This document shows positions 6,276-12,548 of a stretch of 21,376 nucleotides of DNA, one piece after another (position 1 is the stretch's first letter; each line of letters begins with the position of its first letter). The stretch comes from Porphyromonadaceae bacterium UBA7180 (GTDB taxonomy: Bacteria > Bacteroidota > Bacteroidia > Bacteroidales > Muribaculaceae), in assembly GCA_002491165.1 (NCBI GenBank), contig DKVK01000053.1, forward strand, positions 32,412-53,787. Reading direction: 5' to 3'. The translations under genes were made by a program, and so were the position numbers. The notes under the pieces were generated by a model that saw only the letters and a list, made by a program, of their open reading frames with translations, did not search any database and had not been told where the DNA came from.

Positions 6276-8180
6276 ATGCAGAAAGAGAGCAGCGACCAGC
6301 GAGATTATACCCAAGAGATAGAGGACCGCGCCGAAGAGGTGATGCGCATCATGTCGTCGCGCACAGGCAGCGCCGACATGCGCCGTCTGCGCCAGGCCTT
6401 CGAGATGGCCCGCGAGGCCCATGCCCCGCAACGGCGCAAAACCGGCGAACCCTACATTTTCCATCCCCTCGCAGTGGCGAAAATCGCCGCCGAGGAGCTG
6501 CACCTCGACGTTAACTCCGTTATCGCCGCTTTCCTGCACGACGTGGTGGAGGACACCCCGCACTCGGTGGAGGAGATAAGCCGCACGTTCGGTCCGGATG
6601 TGGCGTTCCTTGTCGGCGCCGTCACCAAGCAGAAGAAGGAGCACTACGAGATGTCGAAGCAGCTCGACAACTTCAAACAGATGCTCGACGCCATGGGCCA
6701 CGACATCCGCGCCATCCTGGTGAAACTCTCGGACCGCCTCCACAACATGCGCACACTGGCCTCCATGCCGGCCGAGAAGCAGATGAAAATAGCCGGCGAA
6801 ACCGACTATTTCTACGCCCCGCTGGCCACGCGCCTCGGCCTCTACAACATAAAATCGGAACTCGAGAACCTCTCACTGCGCTACCGCTGCCCCCACGAGT
6901 ATGCCGAGCTGACGGAGCAGATTGAGGCCGACCGCCAGTTCCAGAGCGGGCGTCTGGCACGCTTCCGCGAACAGATCCACGACCAGCTCCGCAGCCACGG
7001 CATAGTGGCCCGCGTCTTCACCGACTACCGGCGCCCATACTCGCTGTGGCGCAAGATGCTCAAGAGCGGCGACGACTTCAACCATCTGAAATACCGCCAC
7101 TTCACCGAAGTGGTGTTCGACGCTCCCGAGGGCATGACCGAGAAGGAGATGACCCTGAAAATCTATTCCCTGCTCACCGACCGTTTCCGCGAAAAGCCCG
7201 GCGGAATCGTCAATTACATCGACTCGCCCAAGGAGAACGGATACCAGAGTTTCCACCTCAAACTGCTGGCCGACTTCGGCCGCTGGCAGGAGGTGCACAT
7301 CAGCTCCGAAAGGATGATGCGCGAGTCGCAGTACGGCATACTGCTCACCGACCGCTCAAGCGCCGACTTCAATTCCTGGATGGAAAAATTCCGCGTGCTG
7401 CTCAGCGACATACGCCGCAACCACCCCGACGCCAACACCTTCATGGAAAGCATGGCGGCATCCTTCTATAACGACGACATCCTGGTCTTCTCCCCGAAAG
7501 GGCGCGACGTGGTGCTCCCGCAGCGCTCCACCGTCATCGACTTCGCCTACGAGATAAGCCCCGACCTGGGGCGCCACGCCCATTACGCCCGCATCAACAC
7601 GCAACTGGCCTCCATCAAGACACCGCTCCACCGCGGCGACATAGTGGAGATCTTCACCAGCCGCGACGTGCATCCCAACCCCGACTGGCTCAACCATTGC
7701 GTCACCTACAAGGCTCGCCGCGAAATCGGGGAATACCTCGACCACCGACGCAAGTCCCCCTACCGACGCTGCCCCGTGTGCCGTCCGCTCCCGGGCGAGG
7801 AGGTCATCGGATACAGCGAAAAAGGTGATTTCCAGATAAATGTGCACAAGCGCGACTGCCGCGTGGCCATCCGCCTCGCCTCCCAGTACGGAGACAACAT
7901 AAAATCGGTGGACTTCCATCCCGACGACACGCTCTATCCCGTCAAAATTTCCGTACGCGCCGTGGACCGATACCACCTCTTCATAGACCTGGTGAGCTGC
8001 ATCACCGACCGCCTGGCCCTCTCCATGCATTCGTTCGACACCGAGACGGCCGACGGCATCGTGACCTGCCACATAGCCCTTTCCGTCCATTCATACAAGG
8101 AGCTGGAGCACATCATCAGCCACATCGCCGCCATCAACGGCGTCGACGAGGTGAAGCGCATCGTCGAGGTAGAAGACTGA
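6276..8180 (+). CDS. RelA/SpoT-family (p)ppGpp hydrolase with degenerate synthetase domain
   Basis: RelA/SpoT homologues make and break the alarmone (p)ppGpp in the stringent response. This copy has 634 residues, shorter than the usual 730-740. The HD hydrolase domain (about 35-200) is intact: His63 in YIFHPLA, His88-Asp89 in FLHDVVEDT, and Asp153 in KLSDRLHNMRTL. The synthetase region (about 240-360) keeps RRPYSLWRK and YIDSPKENGYQSFH. It has lost the Asp of the usual YDLLAxR stretch (here LKYRHFTEVVF), and the EVQIRT motif reads EVHISS. TGS (about 399-460), the zinc-finger-like segment (Cys499, Cys502, His524, Cys528) and ACT (about 556-630) follow. A hydrolase-dominant, SpoT-like role is inferred. 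Bacteroides species carry two long homologues, and this would be the second type. ATG 6276 was chosen over TTG 6237. Confidence 0.9.
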   Translation: MQKESSDQRDYTQEIEDRAEEVMRIMSSRTGSADMRRLRQAFEMAREAHAPQRRKTGEPYIFHPLAVAKIAAEELHLDVNSVIAAFLHDVVEDTPHSVEEISRTFGPDVAFLVGAVTKQKKEHYEMSKQLDNFKQMLDAMGHDIRAILVKLSDRLHNMRTLASMPAEKQMKIAGETDYFYAPLATRLGLYNIKSELENLSLRYRCPHEYAELTEQIEADRQFQSGRLARFREQIHDQLRSHGIVARVFTDYRRPYSLWRKMLKSGDDFNHLKYRHFTEVVFDAPEGMTEKEMTLKIYSLLTDRFREKPGGIVNYIDSPKENGYQSFHLKLLADFGRWQEVHISSERMMRESQYGILLTDRSSADFNSWMEKFRVLLSDIRRNHPDANTFMESMAASFYNDDILVFSPKGRDVVLPQRSTVIDFAYEISPDLGRHAHYARINTQLASIKTPLHRGDIVEIFTSRDVHPNPDWLNHCVTYKARREIGEYLDHRRKSPYRRCPVCRPLPGEEVIGYSEKGDFQINVHKRDCRVAIRLASQYGDNIKSVDFHPDDTLYPVKISVRAVDRYHLFIDLVSCITDRLALSMHSFDTETADGIVTCHIALSVHSYKELEHIISHIAAINGVDEVKRIVEVED

Positions 8181-8222
8181 TTCGTCATAAAAACTCCGCC
8201 GTTCGTCAAAAAAGCCATCTTT

Positions 8223-8257
8223 TTTGTTGGGAATCCGGCATTTGCGCCTTAACTTTG
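8223..8257 (+). promoter_or_regulatory. Promoter of the secreted LPP20-like/Sel1 gene pair
   Basis: TAACTTTG at 8250-8257 fits TAnnTTTG. The upstream element is less clear: TTTG at 8223-8226 is 23 bp away and a TTGG at 8227-8230 is 19 bp away. Transcription would start about 20 nt before the ATG at 8283. Confidence 0.65.
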
Positions 8258-8282
8258 CACCAGAATCAAAACAACCGGAAAC

Positions 8283-8963
8283 ATGAAACTGAAAAGATAC
8301 CTCACCATGGCGCTGGCCGCCCTGCTGCTCGCAGGCACCGCCGCAACGGCCTCGGCCGACGGGAACGGCCGCCGCATTCGCGAACAGCAACGCCGCGAAG
8401 CACGCAACCTCCTGGACGAAGAGATTCCCAAAGATTGCCGACAGACGGCCAAAGCCCTTGAAAAAGAGGGTTGGAAAACCGCCCCGACGGCCCTGCCCGT
8501 CGCGCGCCAGGTGTTCGAGGGCCAGACCTACAGCGCCCTGAAGGACAGCGAAGGATATCCTCTCTACGTAATGGGCGACGCCCGCTGGACCACCGACAGC
8601 TACAACAGCGCCAAGGAAGCCGCTATCTTCTCGGCCAAACAGCAGATACTGACCAAGATAAGCGAAGACGTCATCGACGCGGCCATCACCGCCGTGACCA
8701 CCGACCGCACCCTCGACGGGGGCACCAAGAAGGCCATCGAGTCGTATCTGCGCAACTCCTCGCAGAGCATCTCGCGCAGCATCCGCCCCATCATGGTGCA
8801 GGAAATTTACCGCGAGAACGGCAAGAACTTCGAGGTATGGGTGGTCATGGCCCTCAGCACCGACAAGGTGCAGGATATGGTGACCGGCAGCGTGCAGCAA
8901 GACATCGAGCGCGACGGCCTCACCCTTCAACAAGACCTCATGAGCCTGCTATGGGGAGAATAA
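8283..8963 (+). CDS. Secreted LPP20-like protein of unknown function
   Basis: The protein has 226 residues. A signal peptide covers about 1-25 (MKLKRYLTMALAALLLAG...ATASA), and no lipobox Cys follows. The segment from about 103 to 185 (YNSAKEAAIFSAKQQILTKI, then VQEIYRENGKNFEVWVVMAL) has the look of LPP20-type envelope proteins: an Ala-rich helix that packs on a sheet ending in a strand that is often annotated through the phrase 'vWVvmal'. I infer that similarity from pattern only. The expected place is the periplasm or outer membrane. It has its own promoter 25 bp upstream, and its last 13 bp overlap the start of the Sel1-repeat gene, so the two are probably translated together. It lies about 100 bp downstream of the RelA/SpoT gene with no obvious terminator between. 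Confidence 0.75.
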   Translation: MKLKRYLTMALAALLLAGTAATASADGNGRRIREQQRREARNLLDEEIPKDCRQTAKALEKEGWKTAPTALPVARQVFEGQTYSALKDSEGYPLYVMGDARWTTDSYNSAKEAAIFSAKQQILTKISEDVIDAAITAVTTDRTLDGGTKKAIESYLRNSSQSISRSIRPIMVQEIYRENGKNFEVWVVMALSTDKVQDMVTGSVQQDIERDGLTLQQDLMSLLWGE

Positions 8964-9589
8964 TCCGTATTTTCGCTGCAGCGATGATATTGCTGGCGTT
9001 CCCGTGCGGGACGCCGGCTTTCGCCGCAGGGCGCGTGACCCCGGAGCAGATGCAGGAGGAAATACGCCGCGCCCGCGAGCAGAACGACCCCGAGGCATGG
9101 TGCAACATCGGCGCCGCCTCCATGATGGGCGCCGGAGGCCTCCCCATGGACTATAAGAACGCCGAACAGGCATTCCGCCATGCCGCCGATGCCGGCCATC
9201 CCCGCGCCCAATATTTCCTGGCCGTATGCCTGAGACGCGAAGGCAACACCGGGGAAGGCGCCTCGTGGCTGCGCCGCGCCGCCGACGCCGGTGTCCCACA
9301 GGCCATCTACCGCCTCGCCGCCGACGCCTACGAAGGCACCGGCTTCTTCTCCGGGAAAAACAAGGAACTCTCGGCCGTATACTTCCGCAAACTGGTGGAA
9401 GGGGACTTCCCAGACGTGCCGGAAGCCGTAATCGGCGACGCCTACCTGAAACTGAGCCACCAATACCGCTGGGGCAGAGGAGTGGAGAAAGACATAGACC
9501 TCGCCGACCGCTACCTCCGCGAATCCGAAAAGCGCGGCAACGAAGACGCCGCCTACCTCATCTCCCAATGGCTCGCCAACCCCGCCTGA
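8951..9589 (+). CDS. Secreted Sel1-repeat (tetratricopeptide-like) protein
   Basis: This 212-residue protein starts at ATG 8951, inside the last codons of the preceding gene, and overlaps it by 13 bp. The signal peptide is MGRIIRIFAAAMILLAFPCG up to about AFAA at 28. The remainder is helical Sel1-like repeats. One reads YKNAEQAFRHAADAGHPRAQ with YFLAVCLRREG after it; another is GASWLRRAADAGVPQAIYRL; the last is IDLADRYLRESEKRGNEDAA. Such repeats form right-handed solenoids that bind partner proteins, often in envelope or signalling complexes. The partner is unknown, but the overlap with the LPP20-like gene makes that protein the first candidate. A longer upstream frame is open, but it lies within the previous gene, lacks a signal peptide and is not used here. 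Confidence 0.85.
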   Translation: MGRIIRIFAAAMILLAFPCGTPAFAAGRVTPEQMQEEIRRAREQNDPEAWCNIGAASMMGAGGLPMDYKNAEQAFRHAADAGHPRAQYFLAVCLRREGNTGEGASWLRRAADAGVPQAIYRLAADAYEGTGFFSGKNKELSAVYFRKLVEGDFPDVPEAVIGDAYLKLSHQYRWGRGVEKDIDLADRYLRESEKRGNEDAAYLISQWLANPA

Positions 9590-9686
9590 ATGCCGGAACG
9601 CAACAAAAAATATACCGCGACTCTCTTGCAAATGCTACCGGGAAACGGGATCTTACGGATAATGGACTTTTCAGTTGCCCACCGGC

Positions 9687-9884
9687 TCAATCGGAAAGAA
9701 GCCTCAGCAACGAGGCCAACAGCGAATCGCCATTGTCCCCGACATCCTCGGAAATACTCAACACAGCAATAACGGCAAGCGGGACGATGCAGAGCAATAT
9801 TGCTCCGGTAATCCGTAGCTTTTTCGGATGTTCATTCAGAAGTTTCTTTATTTTAGGGGAATGTTTCGGCATTGAATTATCCAT
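9687..9884 (-). CDS. Small single-span membrane protein, possibly relic
   Basis: A 65-residue ORF begins 12 bp after the stop of the transporter fragment. It has a basic N-terminus (KHSPKIKKLLNEHPKKLRI), one hydrophobic span at about 25-45 (ITGAILLCIVPLAVIAVL) and an acidic tail. I do not recognise the family. Its position and composition (lower GC than the flanking genes) suggest it came with the transporter and is left over with it. It could equally still be expressed; coding potential is supported only by the tight spacing and the plausible topology. The stretch 9590-9686 between it and the Sel1 gene holds nothing else I can support. Confidence 0.45.
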   Translation of the reverse strand: MDNSMPKHSPKIKKLLNEHPKKLRITGAILLCIVPLAVIAVLSISEDVGDNGDSLLASLLRLLSD

Positions 9885-9896
9885 CGCAGTCTGCTT

Positions 9897-10268
9897 TTAT
9901 TGTCCTAATTCGAGTTGATTTTTTATCAAGGAATAATAATATCCTTTCCGTGCGCACAATGATTTATGGTCGCCGGTCTCCACTATACGGCCATGGTCAA
10001 GCACTACAATATTGTCGGCATTGCATACAGTGGAAAGTCTGTGGGCAACTACTACTACTGTCCGCCCTTTGAAATAACCCTGGAGGCTTTCCACAATTTC
10101 GCGTTCGTTTGTGGCGTCGAGAGAATTTGTGGCTTCGTCAAGAAACAGGAACCGCGGGTTTTTATATACGGCACGTGCTATCAACAGACGCTGTTGTTGT
10201 CCCTTGCTGCATCCCATTCCTTCCGGCCCGATTATCGTATCATACTTCAAGGGCAATGATTCTATAAA
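9897..10268 (-). pseudogene. C-terminal remnant of a peptidase-containing bacteriocin-export ABC transporter (PCAT)
   Basis: Only the last ~124 residues of the nucleotide-binding domain remain. They show the D-region GPEGMGCSKGQQQR in place of the LSGGQ signature, Walker B RFLFLDEAT, a NSLD D-loop and the H-loop VAHRLST, ending in the YYYSLIKNQLEL tail usual in Bacteroidetes PCAT proteins. These fuse a C39 peptidase, a membrane domain and an ATPase, and they export double-glycine peptides. Homology continues upstream of any start codon (FIESLPLKYDT) and ends abruptly at an in-frame TAA at 10269-10271. The Walker A motif, membrane domain and peptidase are missing, so the fragment cannot be a working transporter. 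No leader peptide gene or HlyD partner is nearby. Base composition is lower in GC than in neighbouring genes. Confidence 0.85.
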
Positions 10269-10367
10269 TTAATCTATTCACATTCATAAGGCAATAAGGG
10301 CAATATATATCATAGACGGTTCACCCCCCATTTGTGACAAAATTTTTCTAAAAATCTTCTTCCCGTC

Positions 10368-10407
10368 AAAAAAAGACAGGAATCGCGCGGCCGGGACTGC
10401 GCGATTC
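10368..10407 (-). terminator. Rho-independent terminator after the 10432-11697 gene pair
   Basis: On the minus strand a perfect 9-bp stem, GAATCGCGC/GCGCGATTC, with a 10-nt loop is followed by CTGTC and seven T residues. It begins 24 bp after the stop codon at 10432. Confidence 0.9.
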
Positions 10408-10431
10408 GCTTTGTGAGGGGGGGAGTAGGAA

Positions 10432-10899
10432 TTAGTAGAAGTAGTAGAACTGGGAGCGGTCTCGGGTGGTGATGGCGTCGTAGCTTACATTCTGGCCGTA
10501 GAGCCACGAGGAGAAGATGCGGTTGCCGTCGTAGGTCAAGCGCAGCGCGTCTCCGTCATTGTCGCCCACGAGCACGAAACTACCGTAGTTCTCGATGGGA
10601 CCGAACGGGCAACTGTATACTTCCTTGGGCTGCCCGGCAACGCTGTGGTAAACGTGCCAGCAGTAGTCGGCGTGGCGACCCACATTGTAGGAAATCCACA
10701 TCTCCGGAAAGCCATTGCCGTTGAGATCGGTCATCAGGTAGTCTTCGTTGGGATTGGCATCGAGGATTCGCTTGCATCCGGCCATAAAGGAGTTGAAGCG
10801 TTGCTGACGCGTGGAGGCTTGGGCTCCGTTTCCGGCCCACGGCGCGGTGGCGAGGATTGCGACAGCCGCCACTAAAGTCATTCGTAATAAAGGTTTCAT
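10432..10899 (-). CDS. Small secreted protein with a DLNGNG calcium-loop-like motif
   Basis: This 155-residue protein has a signal peptide, MKPLLRMTLVAAVAILATAP, with likely cleavage after AQA at 28. The mature part contains YLMTDLNGNGFPEMWISY. The DLNGNG at 58-63 resembles the Asp/Asn/Gly calcium-binding turns of FG-GAP/VCBS and dockerin-like repeats, which here occurs once. A second, weaker GDNDGDALRLTYDG element lies further on. Several Tyr and Trp residues and a FYYFY end suggest a beta-rich fold. Function is unknown. It lies 21 bp after the membrane protein gene 10921-11697 and before a strong terminator, so the two form an operon. Confidence 0.72.
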   Translation of the reverse strand: MKPLLRMTLVAAVAILATAPWAGNGAQASTRQQRFNSFMAGCKRILDANPNEDYLMTDLNGNGFPEMWISYNVGRHADYCWHVYHSVAGQPKEVYSCPFGPIENYGSFVLVGDNDGDALRLTYDGNRIFSSWLYGQNVSYDAITTRDRSQFYYFY

Positions 10900-10920
10900 A
10901 ATAGGTTGGTTTATAGTGTA

Positions 10921-11697
10921 TCAGTTATGATTACGGAGTGAGCGGATGCAGTCTATCAGGTCGGTGACGCCGTAATAAAATGCCAGCGAGGCGTAGAGGA
11001 TACTGACCGAGACGTTGGTGAGCAGTTCCACGCCGGGGAAGAAAAGGCCGCGTCCGGCCACGAGCAGTGTGATGCCCACCGTCACGAGGCCGAACAGCGC
11101 GCTCAGCACGGCGAAGACTATCCCGGCCACGAGGTAAGCGGTGTAGTGCTTCGGGCGCTCGGGCAGCAGTTGACCGAACGTGTGGTAGCCGCGCGCTTCG
11201 GCGTAGGCGCCGTAGTCGTAGCCCGGGCCGAGCAGTTGAGAGACGGCCTGTGACAGGGGAATGTCACCATCGCCGCCGGCGTTGCGCACGGCTTCGAACA
11301 TCGCCGAGCACATCCTTGTGTTGCGTATGTAGGAGAAGAGCAGCAGCCCGAAGATGGCGGCCGCTATCCAGTCGATGTTATGGAATCCCGGCAGCAGGAT
11401 GGCGATGAAGGCCACCAGAAAGTAGAGCATCCCGATGAGCGAAACGATAAAGCGGCGGCGGAAGTAGCCGACCAGCCACTGTTTGTCGTCCCGGTAGACG
11501 TGCTCGGAGAGGATGACGGCGCGTTCCTGCACGGCATACATCACCATCGGCGCCAGCGGGCGGCGCAACACGTATGACAGACCGAAGATGGCCAGCAACG
11601 CTATGAGGAAAGCGTTTTGGTCGATAACCGGGGAGTGAAAAAGACCCAGCAGCGGATACACCAGAATCCACAGTACGAAATAGAAACTTGTCTTCAT
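10921..11697 (-). CDS. Multi-pass membrane protein of unknown function
   Basis: The 258-residue product shows about six hydrophobic segments. They lie near 5-20, 28-45 (LIALLAIFGLSYVL), 85-105, 108-125, 188-220 (LVAGIVFAVLSALFGLVTVG) and 225-245. A soluble stretch at about 125-185 includes GPGYDYGAYAEARGYHTFGQ. I recognise no family. ATG at 11697 is the first start in the frame and gives a normal first membrane span. A TAAATTTG box ends 4 nt before this ATG, so the message may have no leader. The gene is followed within 21 bp by the small secreted protein gene. The upstream side is a long non-coding palindrome-rich stretch. Confidence 0.72.
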   Translation of the reverse strand: MKTSFYFVLWILVYPLLGLFHSPVIDQNAFLIALLAIFGLSYVLRRPLAPMVMYAVQERAVILSEHVYRDDKQWLVGYFRRRFIVSLIGMLYFLVAFIAILLPGFHNIDWIAAAIFGLLLFSYIRNTRMCSAMFEAVRNAGGDGDIPLSQAVSQLLGPGYDYGAYAEARGYHTFGQLLPERPKHYTAYLVAGIVFAVLSALFGLVTVGITLLVAGRGLFFPGVELLTNVSVSILYASLAFYYGVTDLIDCIRSLRNHN

Positions 11698-11701
11698 GCC
11701 G

Positions 11702-11709
11702 CAAATTTA
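11702..11709 (-). promoter_or_regulatory. -7 promoter box abutting the start codon of the membrane protein gene
   Basis: The minus strand reads TAAATTTG then CGGC then ATG. In Bacteroidetes promoters transcription starts roughly 5 nt after this box, which puts +1 on or next to the A of the ATG. No clear TTTG lies 20 bp upstream. Confidence 0.5.
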
Positions 11710-11833
11710 TACAAAATCTCCTTAATCCGCAGATTCCGGCCCAATAATCACCGTTTGAGCAAAATGTAGAACGTGCCACGGCGGCTTAGTGAGCGGAGTC
11801 CTCCACACAGCGGCTGGGGCGAAAATATATGAA

Positions 11834-12030
11834 GCGCAGGCCTCCCGGCCTACGTCAATCGGGCCGATGCCAAAGCAAGAGCGGGCCTTCGCCCCACTTG
11901 GCTGCGCGGTTTGCTATCTGCGCGGAAATCGGCCTCCTTTCCGGAGGCCTGTATACTTCTGCGCTATGAACCCCACACGCCCGGCGGTGTGTGGGGTTAC
12001 GATAAATCCGCCTCATTGGCGGAGGCGCTG
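11834..12030. repeat. Cluster of short palindromes sharing a GCCTC/GAGGC core
   Basis: The 436-bp gap from 11698 to 12133 has no gene. Within it are four clear hairpins: AGGCC-TCCC-GGCCT (11838-11851); GGCCTCC-TTTCC-GGAGGCC (11931-11949); a 13-bp stem with a CGGC loop (11969-11998, arms AACCCCACACGCC and GGTGTGTGGGGTT, one G-T pair); and TCCGCC-TCATT-GGCGGA (12007-12023). There is also a direct repeat of TGCGCGG. A 13-mer, TGGCGGAGGCGCT (12017-12029), recurs at 5920-5932. A second 13-mer at 11840-11852 recurs inverted at 15415-15427. This pattern fits a dispersed REP-like intergenic repeat family or a structured RNA. Confidence 0.6.
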
Positions 12031-12133
12031 ACGAAATATATTTACTTGATTTCGCCCAAATCTTTGATTGCCAATGTTTTAACAAACACACCATGATACA
12101 TCCTACTATTCGACGAGGCGATTTCGGTGCGGG

Positions 12134-12493
12134 TTATTCCATTGAATTCGATGAGGTTTTGCCGAAGCCGAGGATGCCTTTGCCGTCGGTCTTCTCGCGG
12201 ATGTAGTCTTCGGCTTTCCCTTTGGCTTCGTCCATCCGCAACTTGGCCTCCGCTTTCTGCAAGTAGAGGTTGTCTTTCTCTATGTTCCATCGCTCCTTGG
12301 CTTTGGCCATGGCGGATTGGACTTTCTCGTTGTTTTTTATCTCGTCGGCTTTCTCCTTAACCTTGTTCACGGCAGCCTGGACCTTCTCATTGTTTTTCAG
12401 CTCTTCCGCTTTTTCCTTAGCCGTGTTTATGGCGGATTGTACCTTGCCGCTGTTCATGAACTCCTCGACTTTCTGTTTCAATTCTTCCAACAT
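12134..12493 (-). CDS. Coiled-coil protein built of 20-residue repeats
   Basis: The 119-residue product has no signal peptide or membrane span and is about one third Lys plus Glu. Residues 14-73 are three consecutive 20-residue repeats with the plan N-N-E-K-V-Q-[SA]-A-x-x-K-x-K-E-K-A-[DE]-E-[IL]-K (first copy begins NSGKVQSAINTAKEKAEELK). The rest continues as charged helix, ending in a Gly-rich tail. Such amphipathic 20-mer or 11-mer repeats occur in LEA-like, apolipoprotein-like and YtxH/CsbD-type stress proteins; the match is of style only and no function is claimed. It is the last gene after the LolC/E permease, 55 bp downstream, and just ahead of it lies an 11-bp perfect inverted repeat that may control it. 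Confidence 0.72.
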   Translation of the reverse strand: MLEELKQKVEEFMNSGKVQSAINTAKEKAEELKNNEKVQAAVNKVKEKADEIKNNEKVQSAMAKAKERWNIEKDNLYLQKAEAKLRMDEAKGKAEDYIREKTDGKGILGFGKTSSNSME

Positions 12494-12500
12494 ATCAGTG

Positions 12501-12529
12501 CGTTTTTATAGTTTTCTGCTATAAAAACG
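12501..12529 (-). promoter_or_regulatory. Perfect 11-bp inverted repeat just before the coiled-coil gene
   Basis: Arms CGTTTTTATAG (12501-12511) and CTATAAAAACG (12519-12529) flank 7 nt. On the minus strand the ATAAAAAC of the inner arm ends 8 nt before the ATG at 12493. It may be an operator, or a hairpin that hides an A-rich translation enhancer. The stem is too AT-rich for a normal terminator. Confidence 0.5.
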
Positions 12530-12548
12530 GAAAGGGGGCGACAGTGGT

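Noticed and set aside
8471..8950. Upstream extension of the Sel1-repeat gene
   Set aside because: The extra 160 codons lie inside the LPP20-like gene in another frame and are Arg/His rich; ATG 8951 gives a proper signal peptide.
9687..10268. Working bacteriocin export locus
   Set aside because: The ATPase lacks Walker A, membrane and peptidase domains, and no precursor peptide or HlyD partner gene is present.
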